Below are positions 13,124 through 24,432 of a stretch of 64,000 bases of DNA, in pieces. The stretch's first letter is position 1, and every line of letters begins with the position of its first letter. Made by a program: the position numbers and the translations under genes. This stretch comes from Hirundichthys speculiger (lineage: Eukaryota; Chordata; Actinopteri; Beloniformes; Exocoetidae): contig JAGFBZ010000290.1 in assembly GCA_018398805.1 (NCBI GenBank), positions 2,728,001 to 2,792,000 of the forward strand, read 5' to 3'. A model generated the notes under the pieces. The model was not told where the DNA came from and did not search any database. It saw nothing but the letters and a program-made list of their open reading frames with translations.

Positions 13124-14156
13124 TTAAAGGTATGGTGTGAGATCTTTTTTTGCAGCATTTTTTACAATATTGCCTGAAAATTTTTTCACATTCCCATTGT
13201 ACTGAAATAGAATGTTTTGGTCCGGTCTAGAGGGTGTAATCAGAGGAAAACTCTGACCAATCAATGTACTGATCATCTTTACTTTCATTGGCTGCCTAAT
13301 ACATCCACTCCACCCCCACCCCCCCCACCCCGCATCATCTTGCGCGTTCACAGTTTCGTTACTCAAGGACCTCCCACAGCTCTGGCAATCAGGTGAGCGG
13401 ACACATCGTTGCTATTTGAAAGCCAGAAATCAAGTTAGCTCGCACAGATCATTTCGTTGCTACAATGGCAGAGAAGAAGACATCAACTGGCAGCAAAATC
13501 AAAGGGAAAACTGTTGTTGAAAAAGCAACAGCCATGCGGAAGCTAACCGAAGAATGAAACAGAACAAGAGTGGTTATCGGTACGGCTTTCCAGCGCTGGC
13601 GCCAGCTAAAAAATGAAAAGGGGCTACAGACCGATGCCAAAGTGGCCCAGTTTCTACTGGATAGGTAAGATGATGCCGTTCTGATTATATAATATTTCAA
13701 CATACTGATCGGTTAGGGTTATTGTAGGCCTATTCACCCAGTCAGTAAGAAAAAGAAAGATGATGACAAAATTATTGTCCATCGAGTGACACGACGAACA
13801 TATTCCAGGATCTTTCGCTAAGCTACCAACTCTGTCAACTAGGCTACGTGTGACACCGTAAGGTAGGCTGTTGTTATCCTTGACGCCATGGCTTGAAGTT
13901 AGCCAGCCACTCTGATGCCACTTGTTGTTGGCAAATCGACGTGAGTGCTCGTGAATGCTCGTGAATTTCCGTGACCGCTCGAGACAGCGTGCGCTTTCAT
14001 GTAGCCGTGAATCGTCTGAAGGCGTGGTTTAGAGGGGTGAGCTGAAGAGGAGAAGGCAGAGCCTTTGGGAGGAGGGAGGGAGTGTATATTTTCAAAATCT
14101 CACTTGAGTTGGATTGCTGGAACCGTTTTTTCAAAGATCCCCCACCATACCTTTAA
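13124..14156 (+). mobile_element. TTAA-flanked DNA element carrying an exon, 1033 bp
   Basis: The element lies between two TTAA tetranucleotides (13124-13127 and 14153-14156), with outer repeats aaggtatggtg... and ...caccatacctt. TTAA targets are used by piggyBac and Kolobok elements. The ends here lack the CCC start of piggyBac, so a Kolobok-like or unassigned TTAA family is more likely. The terminal 250 bp on each side match the short elements at 14817-15222 and 32442-32844 in opposite orientation. Only this copy keeps an interior with a coding exon followed by a splice donor. No catalytic transposase domain is visible, so it is incomplete. Confidence 0.75.
13465..13664 (+). pseudogene. First coding exon inside the TTAA element, one stop, splice donor
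   Basis: From ATG at 13465, 30 codons (start MAEKKTSTG) read to an in-frame TGA at 13555-13557. The same frame then continues for 35 codons to 13664, where GATAG is followed by a consensus donor GTAAGA. The second part contains TAFQRWRQLKNEKGLQTDA and ends AQFLLDR. From memory, a 'FxRWRxL...GLxTDAxxAxFLLD' segment is a frequent N-terminal module of uncharacterised teleost proteins, often linked to mobile elements. Continuous frame across the single stop suggests a recent nonsense change rather than random DNA. Exons 2 onward are not found in the element. Function unknown. Confidence 0.6.
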
Positions 14157-14309
14157 GTATGTCAATTAACAACAATAAATAACGATGGCAAAGATATGTA
14201 GACGGTGACAATAACTATAAAAATAATGATAGTAACAATAGTAGTGATAATGATAGCAATGACAAAGGTGCAGCAATTACTCTGATGATAATAGCAATAA
14301 TAAATAGAA

Positions 14310-14732
14310 AAGCACTCGGAGAGCGCAGACCTCCGCCAAGCACAACAATTCCCCCATATAGCGATATACAGATTGCGATAAAATCCGTGTTCTGGATCAG
14401 ATCCTGATCAGCCTTTGAAATTTGATAGAGGTTCCCATTGTCAATCCTTGAGTGAAATTTCATGAGTTTTGGGCAATAATTATATTGAGAAACAAAATTT
14501 CCAGCCCCATTGACCGCAATGTTATTGAAAATTTGAAGTCATCCAGAATCCAGGATTTCTTCCGGATCACAGCCTAAATGAAATCAGTTCTTCCTTTTCA
14601 CATTTCTGATAATTTCTGAAAATTTCATCGAAATTCATCGATAACTTTTTGAGTTATCTTGTACACAGACAAACAAAAAGACAGACAGATAAACACCGGC
14701 AAAAACATAACCTCCTTGGTGGAGGTAAAAAT
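14310..14732. repeat. Dispersed repeat with imperfect inverted ends, class unknown
   Basis: The segment opens with agcactcggagagcgcagacctccgccaag and closes with aacataacctccttggtggaggt. The words acctccgccaag and cttggtggaggt are inverted copies of each other. It is flanked on both sides by AAT-rich simple sequence. Internally it carries 'tgagttatcttg' and 'acagacagataaacaccggc', a wording I associate with a repeat widespread in fish and some invertebrates. I cannot decide whether it is a DNA element or a retroposon. Confidence 0.5.
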
Positions 14733-14816
14733 AACAATAATAATAACAGTGCTTAGTAGGGCAAACAATGCTTAGTTTGCCCTACTGTCATTCTTGTCCC
14801 TTTTTCTATGTGCTCC

Positions 14817-15222
14817 TTAAAGGTGGGGTAGGTGTTCTTTGAAAAAACGGTTCCAGCAATCCAACTCAAGTGAGATTTTGAAAATATACACTCCCTCCCT
14901 CCTCCCAAAGGCTCCGCCTCCTCCTCTTCAGCTCATCCCTCGAAACCACGCCTTCACATGATTCACGACTACATGAACCATAGGGAGGGAGGGAGGGGTG
15001 TGTGGGAGTGCATTGATATTTGATGGACTTATTAGGCAACCAATGAAAGTCATGATGATCACTATTTTGATTGGTCAGAGTTTTTCTCTGATTATACCCT
15101 CAAGACCGGACCAAAACGTTTTGCAAACATTTTATTTCAGTGGGTGCAATGGGAATGTGAAAAGGTTTTCAAGCAATATTGTAAAACGTGCTGCAAAAAA
15201 AGAACACCTACCCCACCTTTAA
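14817..15222. mobile_element. Short TTAA MITE, 406 bp
   Basis: TTAA at 14817-14820 and 15219-15222 bracket inverted ends aggtggggtaggtgttct... and ...agaacacctaccccacct. It shares the subterminal words ggttccagcaatccaactc, cctcccaaaggctccgcc and ttggtcagagttttt with the longer element at 13124-14156 (which lies inverted) and with 32442-32844. It is an internal-deletion derivative without the exon. It lies only 660 bp from the long copy. Confidence 0.85.
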
Positions 15223-15239
15223 ATAGTGACATGTATTAA

Positions 15240-15918
15240 AATAAGTCCAGGTTTGTAGAGCTTACCCTGCTCTTATTGTTATTGGGCTATTGTGTGGGAG
15301 GAAGCTGATGGAAGAACCCCAGGGGGGAAGATGAAAGGGGTAAGGGGGGAAAAAAAGGGAGGGGGGGTGAAAACATTTTTTATGTAGAAACTGATTAGCT
15401 GGGACTGTTTGTGGCTTTGCTGATAACTGGATTGATGTAAATGATTTAAGAAATTATTCCAAGTGACATTAAAGGCTGGTATGTTGCTGTTTTTACTGGC
15501 AACTGTTTCTTCTATTGAAATTGATTCTATGATTGTGTTGATCCAGTGATTTAAGGTATAGGCCTTTTTTTTTTGTTTGTTTGTTTGTTTGTTTTTTTGG
15601 CAACAGCTAAAGAAATGAGTAGAGGGTTTTTATGTTTTGCTGGGAGCTTGACTTCTGTTCCATCTCTGAGCAGATATATTGATGGGGATGGTGGGATTCT
15701 GCAGCCCAGAACTGTCAAAGGTATGTCAATGTCTGTGGCCCCAAGGAGTGTACCGGGTGACATAATGAAGTGGCATGCAAGTAATAATCAGTGTTACCTG
15801 TAGAGCACTGTGAACAGGTATCTGTGTCAGCAAGGCCCATTTTATATGGTCTACTTTGGGTGAGATGAAATCTGTGGATTGCTTTATATTTGATAAATTG
15901 TAGGTTGGTGTTAGTCAT
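15240..15918 (-). mobile_element. L1-like LINE, C-terminal ORF2 fragment
   Basis: Minus-strand reading gives a peptide with LQFIKYKAIHRFHLTQ, then GLADTDTCSQCSTGNTDYYLHA (15715-15918), then in another frame LLRDG, NPLLISLAVAKK (15551-15763). The pattern 'LQFxxYKxxHRxH...C(S)xCxxxxTDxYxHA...KNPLLxxLxxAKK' is typical of the far C-terminus of fish L1-type ORF2 proteins, including its cysteine-rich motif. At least one frameshift separates the two parts near 15720-15760. Endonuclease and reverse transcriptase are absent. The fragment stops sharply at 15918, where an unrelated plus-strand retroposon tail begins. Confidence 0.65.
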
Positions 15919-16040
15919 CTGCCATGGACTGGCGACCTGTCCAGGGTGTAACCCTGCCTTTTGGCCCTAAGAGAGCTGGGATTGGCTCCAGCAAATTCCC
16001 ATGACCCTGCATAGGATTAAGCGGGGATAGATAATGGATG
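15919..16040 (+). mobile_element. Fish retroposon 3' tail
   Basis: The words ctggcgacctgtccagggtgtaaccctgcc, ctgggattggctccagc and ggattaagcggggatagataatggatgaatgg follow in the order known for a very common fish SINE/LINE 3' end, which finishes in ATGG-like repeats. Only the tail is present. A second piece of the same family lies at 62953-63094. Confidence 0.65.
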
Positions 16041-19000
16041 AATGGTGCTAGTTGTCATTGTGAAAGCATTTTTACAGATTTGTGTCTAGAAGTCACAGCT
16101 GGAAGAGTATGGAGCTAAATCAATATGAGTATGGAGCTAAATGGCATTTGGTTCGCAAGGACATTCTTTTTTCCTTTTTTTGCCACACAGTGACTTATAA
16201 CCTTAAACAGGCAAAAATGGAAATCAAATTACAAAAAATTATTTAATGTTATTTTTCTTCTGTTTAATACCCAAGTAAAACATTCAAGTTGTTATTTTTT
16301 AAATAACTTGTATATCATCTATTTTATGAGTTAAATCTGCCATATTGAGGTTTGAAAAACAGAACCAAAATGGGAAATATAACATTTAATTTGAAGAGGA
16401 CAAACAATACAGTGTTTTTTGAGTTAATGGGGGGCATTGGAGGGGGTTATTGGGGAATATTGGGCAAGGAACACCACCTCTTCTTTGTTCCTCTCTGGAG
16501 AAATGCTCCAACACAGGAGCTAGCTAAAGTGACAGCTTTGTTGTCAATCCATTTCACAGTAGCCATTTTGACAGAATTTCATTTAAAGAACGCCTCTCCC
16601 AACTCTTGACAATTTGGATTAATCAATCTTTAGCTGCAGTCATCCGTTTAGGGAACATTTCACTTGTTGAGTGAAGGTTGAATAAATATGAGTAAATTCT
16701 GGAGGCAAACATTGCTCTGCCTACAACAAAGCTCAAGATGAAAAAAACATGGCTCCTATTCACAGTAATAGATGACTTTATGAGGTACATGAAAAATGTG
16801 TTGCCATGGCTGTCTGTACCCTGATGTCACTACATCAAAGTCTGGGGACGGACCAGGAAACAACAGTAAATAGAGGTCTTGAGGTTCTCACAGAACTAGA
16901 AGTCTGTTTTTTTTTTTTTTTTTTAGAAAGAACTGTTAACAATCTCTCAAACAAGAACAAGAAGCTTCTTGCTGGTTTTTGCAGGATTTTGTAATTTTGT
17001 TTGAGGCCACTGAAGTTTGAAAATATGTCATTCAGCTAAAACTTGCAGAGTACTGTGACTTTACAGACCGAGATGAGAGTAAAAATGATCCAGCTCACCC
17101 ATCTTTACCTCCATCCAGTTTCACATTTTGTTGCATTAGTTATAGTTCTGATGTGGGTAATGCAAAGCTGTAATATAGATTTAAAAAGAGGCACACTCTG
17201 CAAAAGAGGGGGTTGGGGTGGAGTTAACCCCTTCAAACCAGTTGCTATGAACAGGGCTGAAAAACAGTGGAAAAGGATGTTTTGGTTTTTGTTTTTTAAA
17301 TCAGTCCCTGTGGGATTTTCACCAGTGTAGGAAAATCTAACAATGAAGAGTAGGATTTCGCACTTCCGTGCACCTACTTTGTCCACTCTGAACCAAACAC
17401 GAGGACAGATGTTTGATTACATGCCCCACTGTTCATGCACGGACACAACACAAAGAACAGATTTCAGTTTAAGGACACACATCTCTTGCAGGCAGATGCT
17501 TGTCATCGGCTCAACTTAACTTCACTTTGATTAAGTGATCAAAGTGAAGAAAGTACTTGTATGTAGAGCTAGAACAGATGCATCACATTCATCCAGCCAC
17601 ATACAAACGTATCCCAACATCTTGTTATGCCCTAAGCTTTACATAAAGGCATATTAATGTAATTGCTGACAGCTGTCACTGTGAGTAAATATAAGACCGC
17701 TTCATAACCTGATGAAAAGCTTTTTAGAGTTTACATTTAAGAAAAGTTGATTTAAAAAAAAAAAAAAGTTCTCAGGGTGGGAAACACATGTCAGGATAAT
17801 TCATTATATATGGAGTGGAAATTAAAAAAAAATACTACTATGCTACTTCATTGTTATGGATAATAACCTCACATAATAGATAATTTGATTAGGGATTTTA
17901 TGTTTTGCAGTTATTTTGTCAGAATAGGTGTCATATTTCATTAATAACAGTAATCTCCAGTGGAATGAGTCTTCAATTACACAGTACTTGATACTGACAC
18001 ACTTTAATATACACTTATAATTGCTTCATTGTTTTCTACTTCTACTTATAAAGCTCTTTTAAATCATGACACACACATTAGTATATTACCAATTAATGTA
18101 CGGCAGTTTTAAACTGATGAAACAGAAAATGTGATTGATCACCCATGTCAGGCCAACTCTGAAATAGCAATAGGTTTGACAATAAGCATGGATTTTGCTG
18201 CAGTTATGGAAAATAACTTTTCTGCATCTATTTTTATGACTCGGTGGGGTTTTGGAAACTGTGCCCTGTGAAACATATGTCAGTTTTGCTCTGGGAGAGA
18301 GAAAAATCTAGGTACTTGCGATGAAAGCAACATAGATGGTATGACTTTCCATTTTAGACTATTAAACCTTTTTTTTCTCTCTCCACACTGAGTCTTCCCT
18401 ATATCTTCGATGTCTGCTTCTCTAACTTCTTGGAGGGTTTAATTGTTGTAGCAAAGCAGCTACATCAATTAAACAAGGAGATTGATAAATAGACCAGATC
18501 TTGAGGGGAAAATTGTGTCTTTAAGAGGGAAAATGAGTTGAGAGTCACTTCATCAACTCTCTGCTTGTTCATTATAGTCCGTCTTTTTCTCTAAAGCCGC
18601 TGAAGATGTGCTTTGAATCAGGAGGAAATAATTCTTGTCCGAAGAGAGCGGACTGCTTTATTCACAAACTTCTACAGTTATTGGTCTGCAAGGATGAAAA
18701 CTAGTGCTTATTTTAAATTCAAGAAAAAGCCAATTGTTTGTTGGAGGGTGAAAATGATTCTCTTTCTTGCAACATTGCCAATTTATTATCAATGACTTTC
18801 TATCAAGCCAAAAGAGAAATGCCAGTTAGAACAGTTCCTGTACAAAACTTACTTCCCCATTCTTTAATGCCTTTTTTTTAAGTGTAATAATGTGAAAATA
18901 ATGTCATTGTAGTGAGTGTTAATATGAGGTAAAAACATACTCAAGCAAAGAACACCTTGTAACTTCGGTCACTGTGCCAGTATTTATTTTAAAAAATTAA

Positions 19001-19050
19001 GCCAAAAAGAGAAGAATAATGTGGTATACTCAGTATCCCCTGACTTTTCC
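16041..19050. other. No gene seen; AT-rich non-coding DNA
   Basis: No supported coding region or mobile element. Poly-T at about 16906-16924 and poly-A at about 17754-17767. A direct duplication of atatggagctaaat/gtatggagctaaat occurs near 16106-16142. Confidence 0.6.
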
Positions 19051-19059
19051 TTTAGGATT

Positions 19060-19885
19060 TAAGAGAGTAGGTTGCAGTCAGGTGATCCTGGAGTATGCAG
19101 AACTCCATAAACAAAGAGGTTTTGGCAGTGTCTAGAGTATTCAGCTGTGTGTTAATACCATGGTGAAAGGGAATTACTTGGGCAGTAATCTTAAAAAAAA
19201 GGTTGTTACTGGACATCAGTCGAGGAAATAGTTTTAAAACCATTTCCAAACAATATGGAGTTCAATGAGTAAGCATTCAAGACATTTGCCAATCTTCCAA
19301 GGGGTGGATGTCCCAGTAAAATTATACCAACATCAGAACCCAGAAAAACTACCTTACAGGCCTTATTGACCATTTGAAAAATCCATGTCAGCATTATTAG
19401 AAACACTGTACTGAACAAGTACAGTAAGTTTGGAAGACTTGTCAGGAGGAAAAAACCAAAAAAAAAGTAAAACAAAAAAAAGAACATAGAAGCACAACTG
19501 AGGTTCACAAAAAATATATAGAATATATAGAACTATAGAAACCTCAGGATTTCTGAAGTAATCTCCAGACAGATGACACCATAGTGGAAGTGTTTGACCT
19601 TAATATCCAGCACTGTGTATGACAAAAACCAAACACAGCATTTCAGCAGAAACACCTTATATCACCACCCCTTAACAGCAGTTAAGGGGTGGTGATTTGG
19701 ACTTATTTTGCAGCCACGGGACCTGGACATCTTGCGATCATTAAGTTAATTGTGTACTTAAATGGATTACTGTGACAGGACCTTGTGGCAGTTTTTAAGC
19801 AAATGCCCAAAAATCTCAATGAACTAAAGCTATGTTGTCATAAAGAATGGAGTTGAAAAAGTGGAAACTTTTGCACATGACTGTT
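19060..19885 (+). pseudogene. Tc1/mariner transposase pseudogene
   Basis: Segments occur in the order of a fish Tc1-like transposase gene: a helix-turn-helix-like part (about 19205-19330), 'gaacaagtacagtaagtttggaagacttgtcagga' (about 19411-19447), a part with 'agacagatgacaccatagtggaagtgtttgacc' corresponding to the TDE/TKVE region holding the first catalytic Asp (about 19567-19600), 'gcagccacgggacctggacatctt' (about 19711-19735), and a C-terminal part with 'aaatctcaatgaactaaagc' (about 19811-19830). The middle region that would hold the second Asp and Glu has been deleted, since the gap from 19760 to 19790 is far too short. Numerous stops and indels. Inactive. A 16-bp hairpin at 19661-19696 disrupts the coding order. 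Confidence 0.65.
19661..19696. repeat. Perfect 16-bp inverted repeat inside the Tc1 remnant
   Basis: atcaccaccccttaac (19661-19676) and gttaaggggtggtgat (19681-19696) are exact reverse complements with a 4-nt spacer, agca. In related Tc1 elements only one orientation (the ggtggtgat side) is expected at this place, so the other arm looks like a local templated duplication. Confidence 0.85.
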
Positions 19886-19899
19886 GATAATCAATGGAT

Positions 19900-22018
19900 A
19901 GATTCATTATTAGAATAAATAAAAAAAAACCCACTGCATATCTTTAGGAATGCAAATAACCAGGGAAAGTCTTGTAAACTGAATAAAATGTTAATAGAAA
20001 ATTGTTCTAACAACCAGCCTGACAAAATCCAAAGCAGTAAACGCAGCAAGGAAGATGCAGTCCTTCACTGTAAATAACCTGTGAAATTATTAAATAAATA
20101 GCCTGTAGTCAACTGCAGTTTCTGAGCAGCGCATTAGATTCATGTTGGTTGGATATAAAGTAACATACCTCATTAACATGATGGACAGACTTTTTCACTC
20201 TTGTTAATGCTAGCACAGCTGCTGGCAACAGCTGCTCACCTTGAACAGATGTCTACTAATATTGCCACACCAACTTTATGAGCTCAAAAGATCTTTCACT
20301 ATTTACTGTCACCTCTAAGACATCTTTATGCTCAGACTGCTGGTGATACTGTACATTTCATCAGTTTACTGCCATGTTGCTTTCATCTTGTTCCAATCTC
20401 AGATGCTTGCATTCATTATTGTTCCAAAGTCCCGGTAGCATGAGCTCTGAGGACTAAAATGGACCAATGCTAAATATCCAAGGAGTTGTATAAAATTTAT
20501 GCTGCAATGTTTATTAAGACAACTCCACCAGTTAGCACATGAAGGCATTATTTATTGCCATCCTTTTTTATTTATTTTTATTTTTTTTAGCTTGGTAATT
20601 TAATGGATAAATTCACCAAACACTTATAACTCCATCAATATTGTTCTACTTTATAAATGTTTAGATTTTTTTTAGGGTGACAGTGGACTGTTTACAGTGA
20701 AGAACTGGCTGTCAGGTGAATCAACTGGGAGGGTAATAAAACCCCTGTCAGGGCAATGGTGACATTGAGGTGGACCCTTGGGCAAGGTCCTTTACACTGC
20801 ACGCCTACAGCTTGGAATAAATGATACCACTACAAATGGCATTAGTTCAGAGACTGGCCTTATTTGCCAATCAAAACTCAAAATCAAAGAATCAAAATCC
20901 AGAATCTGTAACCAAGAAATCAAAATCTGTAACAGAGCACACAGTCGCCCCTCAAGCGCCAGACCTCTGGTGATAAAATGCAGTGTTGCCAACTGAGCAG
21001 CTTATTGCCATATTTATTAAGTAAATTGTAGCGACTAGCAACAAACCTAGCAACTTTTTTACATGTTATTAGGAACTTTTGGGGACTGACATTAAACACA
21101 TATTGTTACTCTTGTCAACAAGCAGTCGTGAGCTGCTGTGAGTCCTTCACTGTCCAAAAGCACTCACAGTTATTAAAATAGATTTTGCTTTAAGCCTAGT
21201 AGCCTAGTAGTAGCCAGTAGTTTCCAGTGAACCCTCGCACTTGTTTCACTGAGCTCATACTATATCCTTGAGGAAGAACTGTAAGCCAACATGACTGGAT
21301 GAAACCTCTCTATTCTATCAGTTTGCATTAGATACAACATATACATACTGACTGAGATCCTACGACACACTCTGTTATCTTGGGTCCAGCGCTGCCTTGC
21401 TTTGCCTGTAACCGTAATAAATGCTCTGTTTCTGAACTGAAGACTTCTCCGGTCTGTTCTTGAGCTTCCAACAAAAGAATGGGATTAATACAGTCCTCAG
21501 CACACAACCTCCTTCGCGGGAGCGCACACAGCTAAAACTGTAAATTAATATAATCACAGAGTAAAGAAGGCTAATAGAAAAACACCTTTAACCATCTTTC
21601 AGCCTGCTCAAAAGTGTTAATCACAGCCCTTGCTGGGGACATTTCAAAATATAAACAGAATAAGATAAAAACAGGTGAAAGACACGATGCACGAGGCTAA
21701 GATTATCAGGTTATCTTAGGCATGCATGCTGACTTAATCTACATAGAGAAAGAAAAAACATGAATGTATGCAACACCATTGTCAGCACATGTTTATCAAT
21801 ATTATTTTATCTAATGATCTGCATTTAAAATGTCTTTTTACAGCATTTCAACAAAATGTTGATTTCCACATTCTGTTCTGTATAAAAACACTGATCAAGA
21901 ACATCAGCCTTCAGTTTCTGAGGTGTTTATGTATCTATTGCATGTATCTAGTCTATGTATGGATACATACGATGACTCTGGTATTTGAAAGGAATTATAT
22001 TAATTAATGATAAATACA
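19900..22018. other. No gene seen; possible old LTR within
   Basis: No coding region is supported. Repeats of 'caaaatc' type words occur at 20872-20935. A phrase 'gacccttgggcaaggtcctt' at 20773-20792 resembles old SINE/LINE material. See the separate low-confidence LTR entry. Confidence 0.5.
21060..21560 (+). mobile_element. Possible solo LTR (tentative)
   Basis: The stretch 'cctgtaaccgtaataaatgctctgtttctgaac' followed by 'gaagacttctccggtctgttcttgagcttcc' looks like a polyadenylation-signal-containing R region followed by a U5 region of a retroviral-type LTR (AATAAA at 21417-21422). No boundaries, target duplication or internal genes were identified. Base composition differs slightly from the flanks. 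It may equally be unrelated. Confidence 0.22.
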
Positions 22019-22020
22019 TA

Positions 22021-23045
22021 CCCTCAATGGCCACTTTATTAGGTACACCTGTCCAACTGCTTGTTAACACAAATTTCTAATCAGCCAATCACTAAGCAGC
22101 CTCTGACTCTGAACGTGGCATGGTTGTTGGTGTCAGACGGGCTGGTCTGAGTATTTCAGAAACTACTTATTAACTGATTTTCACACACAACCATCTCGAG
22201 GGTTTACAGAAAACGGTCCGAAAAAGAGAAAATATCCAGTGAGCGGTAGTTCTGTGGGCACAAATGCTTTGTTGATGCCAGAGGCTCAGAGGAGAATAGA
22301 GCTGATAGAAAAGTAACAGTAACTCAAATAACCACACATTACAACCAAGGTCTGCAGAAGAGCATCTCTGAGCATACAACACGTCAAACCTTGAGGCAGG
22401 GTAGGCTACAGCAGCAGAAGACCACACCAGGTGCCACTCCTAACAGCTAAGAACAGGAAACTGAGGCTACATGTCGCACAGGCTCACCAAAATTGGACAA
22501 TAGAAGATTTGAAAAACATTGCCTGGTATGATGAATCTCGATTTCTGCTGCGATATTTCGATGGTAGGGTCAGAATTTGGTGTCCATAACATGAAAGCAT
22601 GGATCCATCCTGTCTTGTATCAATGGTTTAGACTGGTGGTGTAATGGTGTGGGAAATATTTTCATGCCACACTTTGGGCCCATTAGTACCAATTAAGCAT
22701 CGTGCCAATGCCACAGGCTACCTGAGTATTGTTGCTGACCATGTCCATTCATCTATGACCACAGTGTATCCATACTGTACTCAAATGGCCTCCACAGTCA
22801 CCAGTTCTCATTCCATTAGAGCACCTTTGGGATGTGGTGGAACAGGAGATTCACATAATGGATGTGCAGCCAACAAATCTGCAGCAACTGTGTGATGCTA
22901 TCATGTCAATATGGACCAAATTGTCTGTGGAATGTTTCCAGTACCTTGTTGAATTTTTGCTATGAAGGATTAAGGCAGTTCTGAAGGCAAAAGGGGGTCC
23001 AACCCGGTACTAACAAGGTGTACCTAATAAAGTGGCCGGTGAGTG
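22021..23045 (+). mobile_element. Tc1/mariner element with deleted transposase, TA-flanked
   Basis: The element lies between TA dinucleotides (22019-22020 and 23046-23047). Left end ccctcaatggccactttattaggtacacct, right end aggtgtacctaataaagtggccggtgagtg: near-perfect inverted repeats. The interior is an almost colinear but broken transposase gene: helix-turn-helix ERGMVVG...RAGLSISET at about 22112-22165, and a C-terminal block QSPVLIPLEHLWDVVEQEI, which retains the catalytic Glu in LEHLWD (about 22795-22850). The segment with the second Asp (QDNAP) is missing between 22772 and 22775. A second deletion removes the start-codon region after 22090. Multiple frameshifts. It cannot encode a working enzyme, but its ends are well preserved. 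Confidence 0.88.
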
Positions 23046-23232
23046 TAAATCTGTTATTGCGTATTTAAAACACAATGGAACTATTGGTATTATTACATAA
23101 ATCTTATTCATAGTTGTTTCATTTACATTTGAATGACAAATATGCACTACATTAAGTTTATTAGCCTGTTTATGATAAATCTACGTCATCCAAGTGGATG
23201 GGAATTTTACATTTTATTAAAATGCATAACTC

Positions 23233-23427
23233 TTAAAAATTAGGCCTAAATATTTCTGAGTGTTTTTTTACACATGCTGTGATGTACAGTAGAGGATCAT
23301 GTCTGTTTTTAGTGCAGTGCTCTGTGATGGATGCAGTATGTGGTTTAGCATTGTCTTGCTGAATTGAGGGCCCGAAGATAATGTGTATCCATGTCCCATG
23401 ATCACAGACACTGATGATATTATGCAT
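23233..23427 (-). pseudogene. Tc1-like transposase fragment
   Basis: Minus-strand translation contains IQQDNAKPHTASIT, the hallmark block around the second catalytic Asp of Tc1/mariner DD34E transposases (usual form QQDNAPxHTA). The downstream Glu block and the N-terminus are not found next to it. No terminal repeats flank it, so it is an orphan piece. It is not the part missing from the neighbouring 22021-23045 element, since the orientation is opposite and the wording differs. Confidence 0.55.
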
Positions 23428-23918
23428 TGTAGATGGTGGGATCTTTAAAGTCTATGCAGTTTCACATTGTGTCATAAATGTTTCAACTTTCTTTATCATG
23501 AATCAAAACTTCCAACTGAACACTTAATTAGGATTTTATCAAAACAAAATCATGATCAACTTTTCACACCACTGGTAGAGCCAATATGTTTCTCATTTAG
23601 AAGTTAGAAGTTTTCACAGGAAATCGATATATAAATAACTGTGTCTGAAGTGTGCCAGTTCTACTTTTAGGCAGCCAGTATGTAAATGTGTTCCATTGTA
23701 ATATAAAAAAATAAAAATAAAAGAGGAAGTCTAAACAAACTGAAATAAGATTCTTCTGGAAGGACAATACCAGTGTCCTCTATGACAGACCAAAAAAATC
23801 TCTTCACACACTGAAGAGAAAGAAGGCAACGTGGCTTTTTAACATTGAGTAAACACTGCTTAAGATTTTGAAATATTTTGTTTCTGTTTTGTTCTCATTG
23901 CGTTTCCCATATTTTCAG

Positions 23919-23946
23919 TTGCAACAGCTACACGTACTCTATACTG
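23919..23946 (+). other. Possible 28-bp micro-exon (weak)
   Basis: A pyrimidine-rich run (about 23878-23915) ends in ttttcag, and 28 nt later comes a consensus donor GTGAGT (23947-23952). The enclosed 28 nt are open in one frame (LQQLHVLY). Such a pair can occur by chance in AT-rich DNA, and no neighbouring exon was recognised. Confidence 0.15.
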
Positions 23947-24316
23947 GTGAGTGTTTGCTGAGAAGTGCATCTGTAAATACTCACAGGCTATTTATTGATA
24001 ACAGTGAAAACATATCTGCTTTTGAAACAGTGCTCATACAGCTGCACATTCTGGGTGGTTAAAGAAAAGGGGGAAAAAAACTATCTGGTGATTTCTACCA
24101 TTACGTTGTATCATGTAAAGTGCTGATTTGCTAATTTTACATTAAAGTAGTAATTAGCTTTGGCTGTAGCCAGTCTTAATGTTTTTTTTTTTTTTTTTCC
24201 AATTTTGGCTCGCAGGGTTATTTCAATCATTGTTTTGGCATTTACATTTTAACTTTTATTTCATTTTATTTATTTCAACCAATTAAGTGGAGCTTTTATC
24301 AATGTAGTTTTCTGTC

Positions 24317-24318
<2 letters not shown>

Positions 24319-24389
<71 letters not shown>

Positions 24390-24391
24390 TA

Positions 24392-24431
<40 letters not shown>
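24319..24431. repeat. (AT)n microsatellite followed by poly-T
   Basis: About 94 bp of nearly pure AT dinucleotide repeat with one interruption (tagat near 24387), directly followed by about 19 T. Likely length-polymorphic and prone to assembly error. Confidence 0.95.
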
Positions 24432-24432
<1 letters not shown>

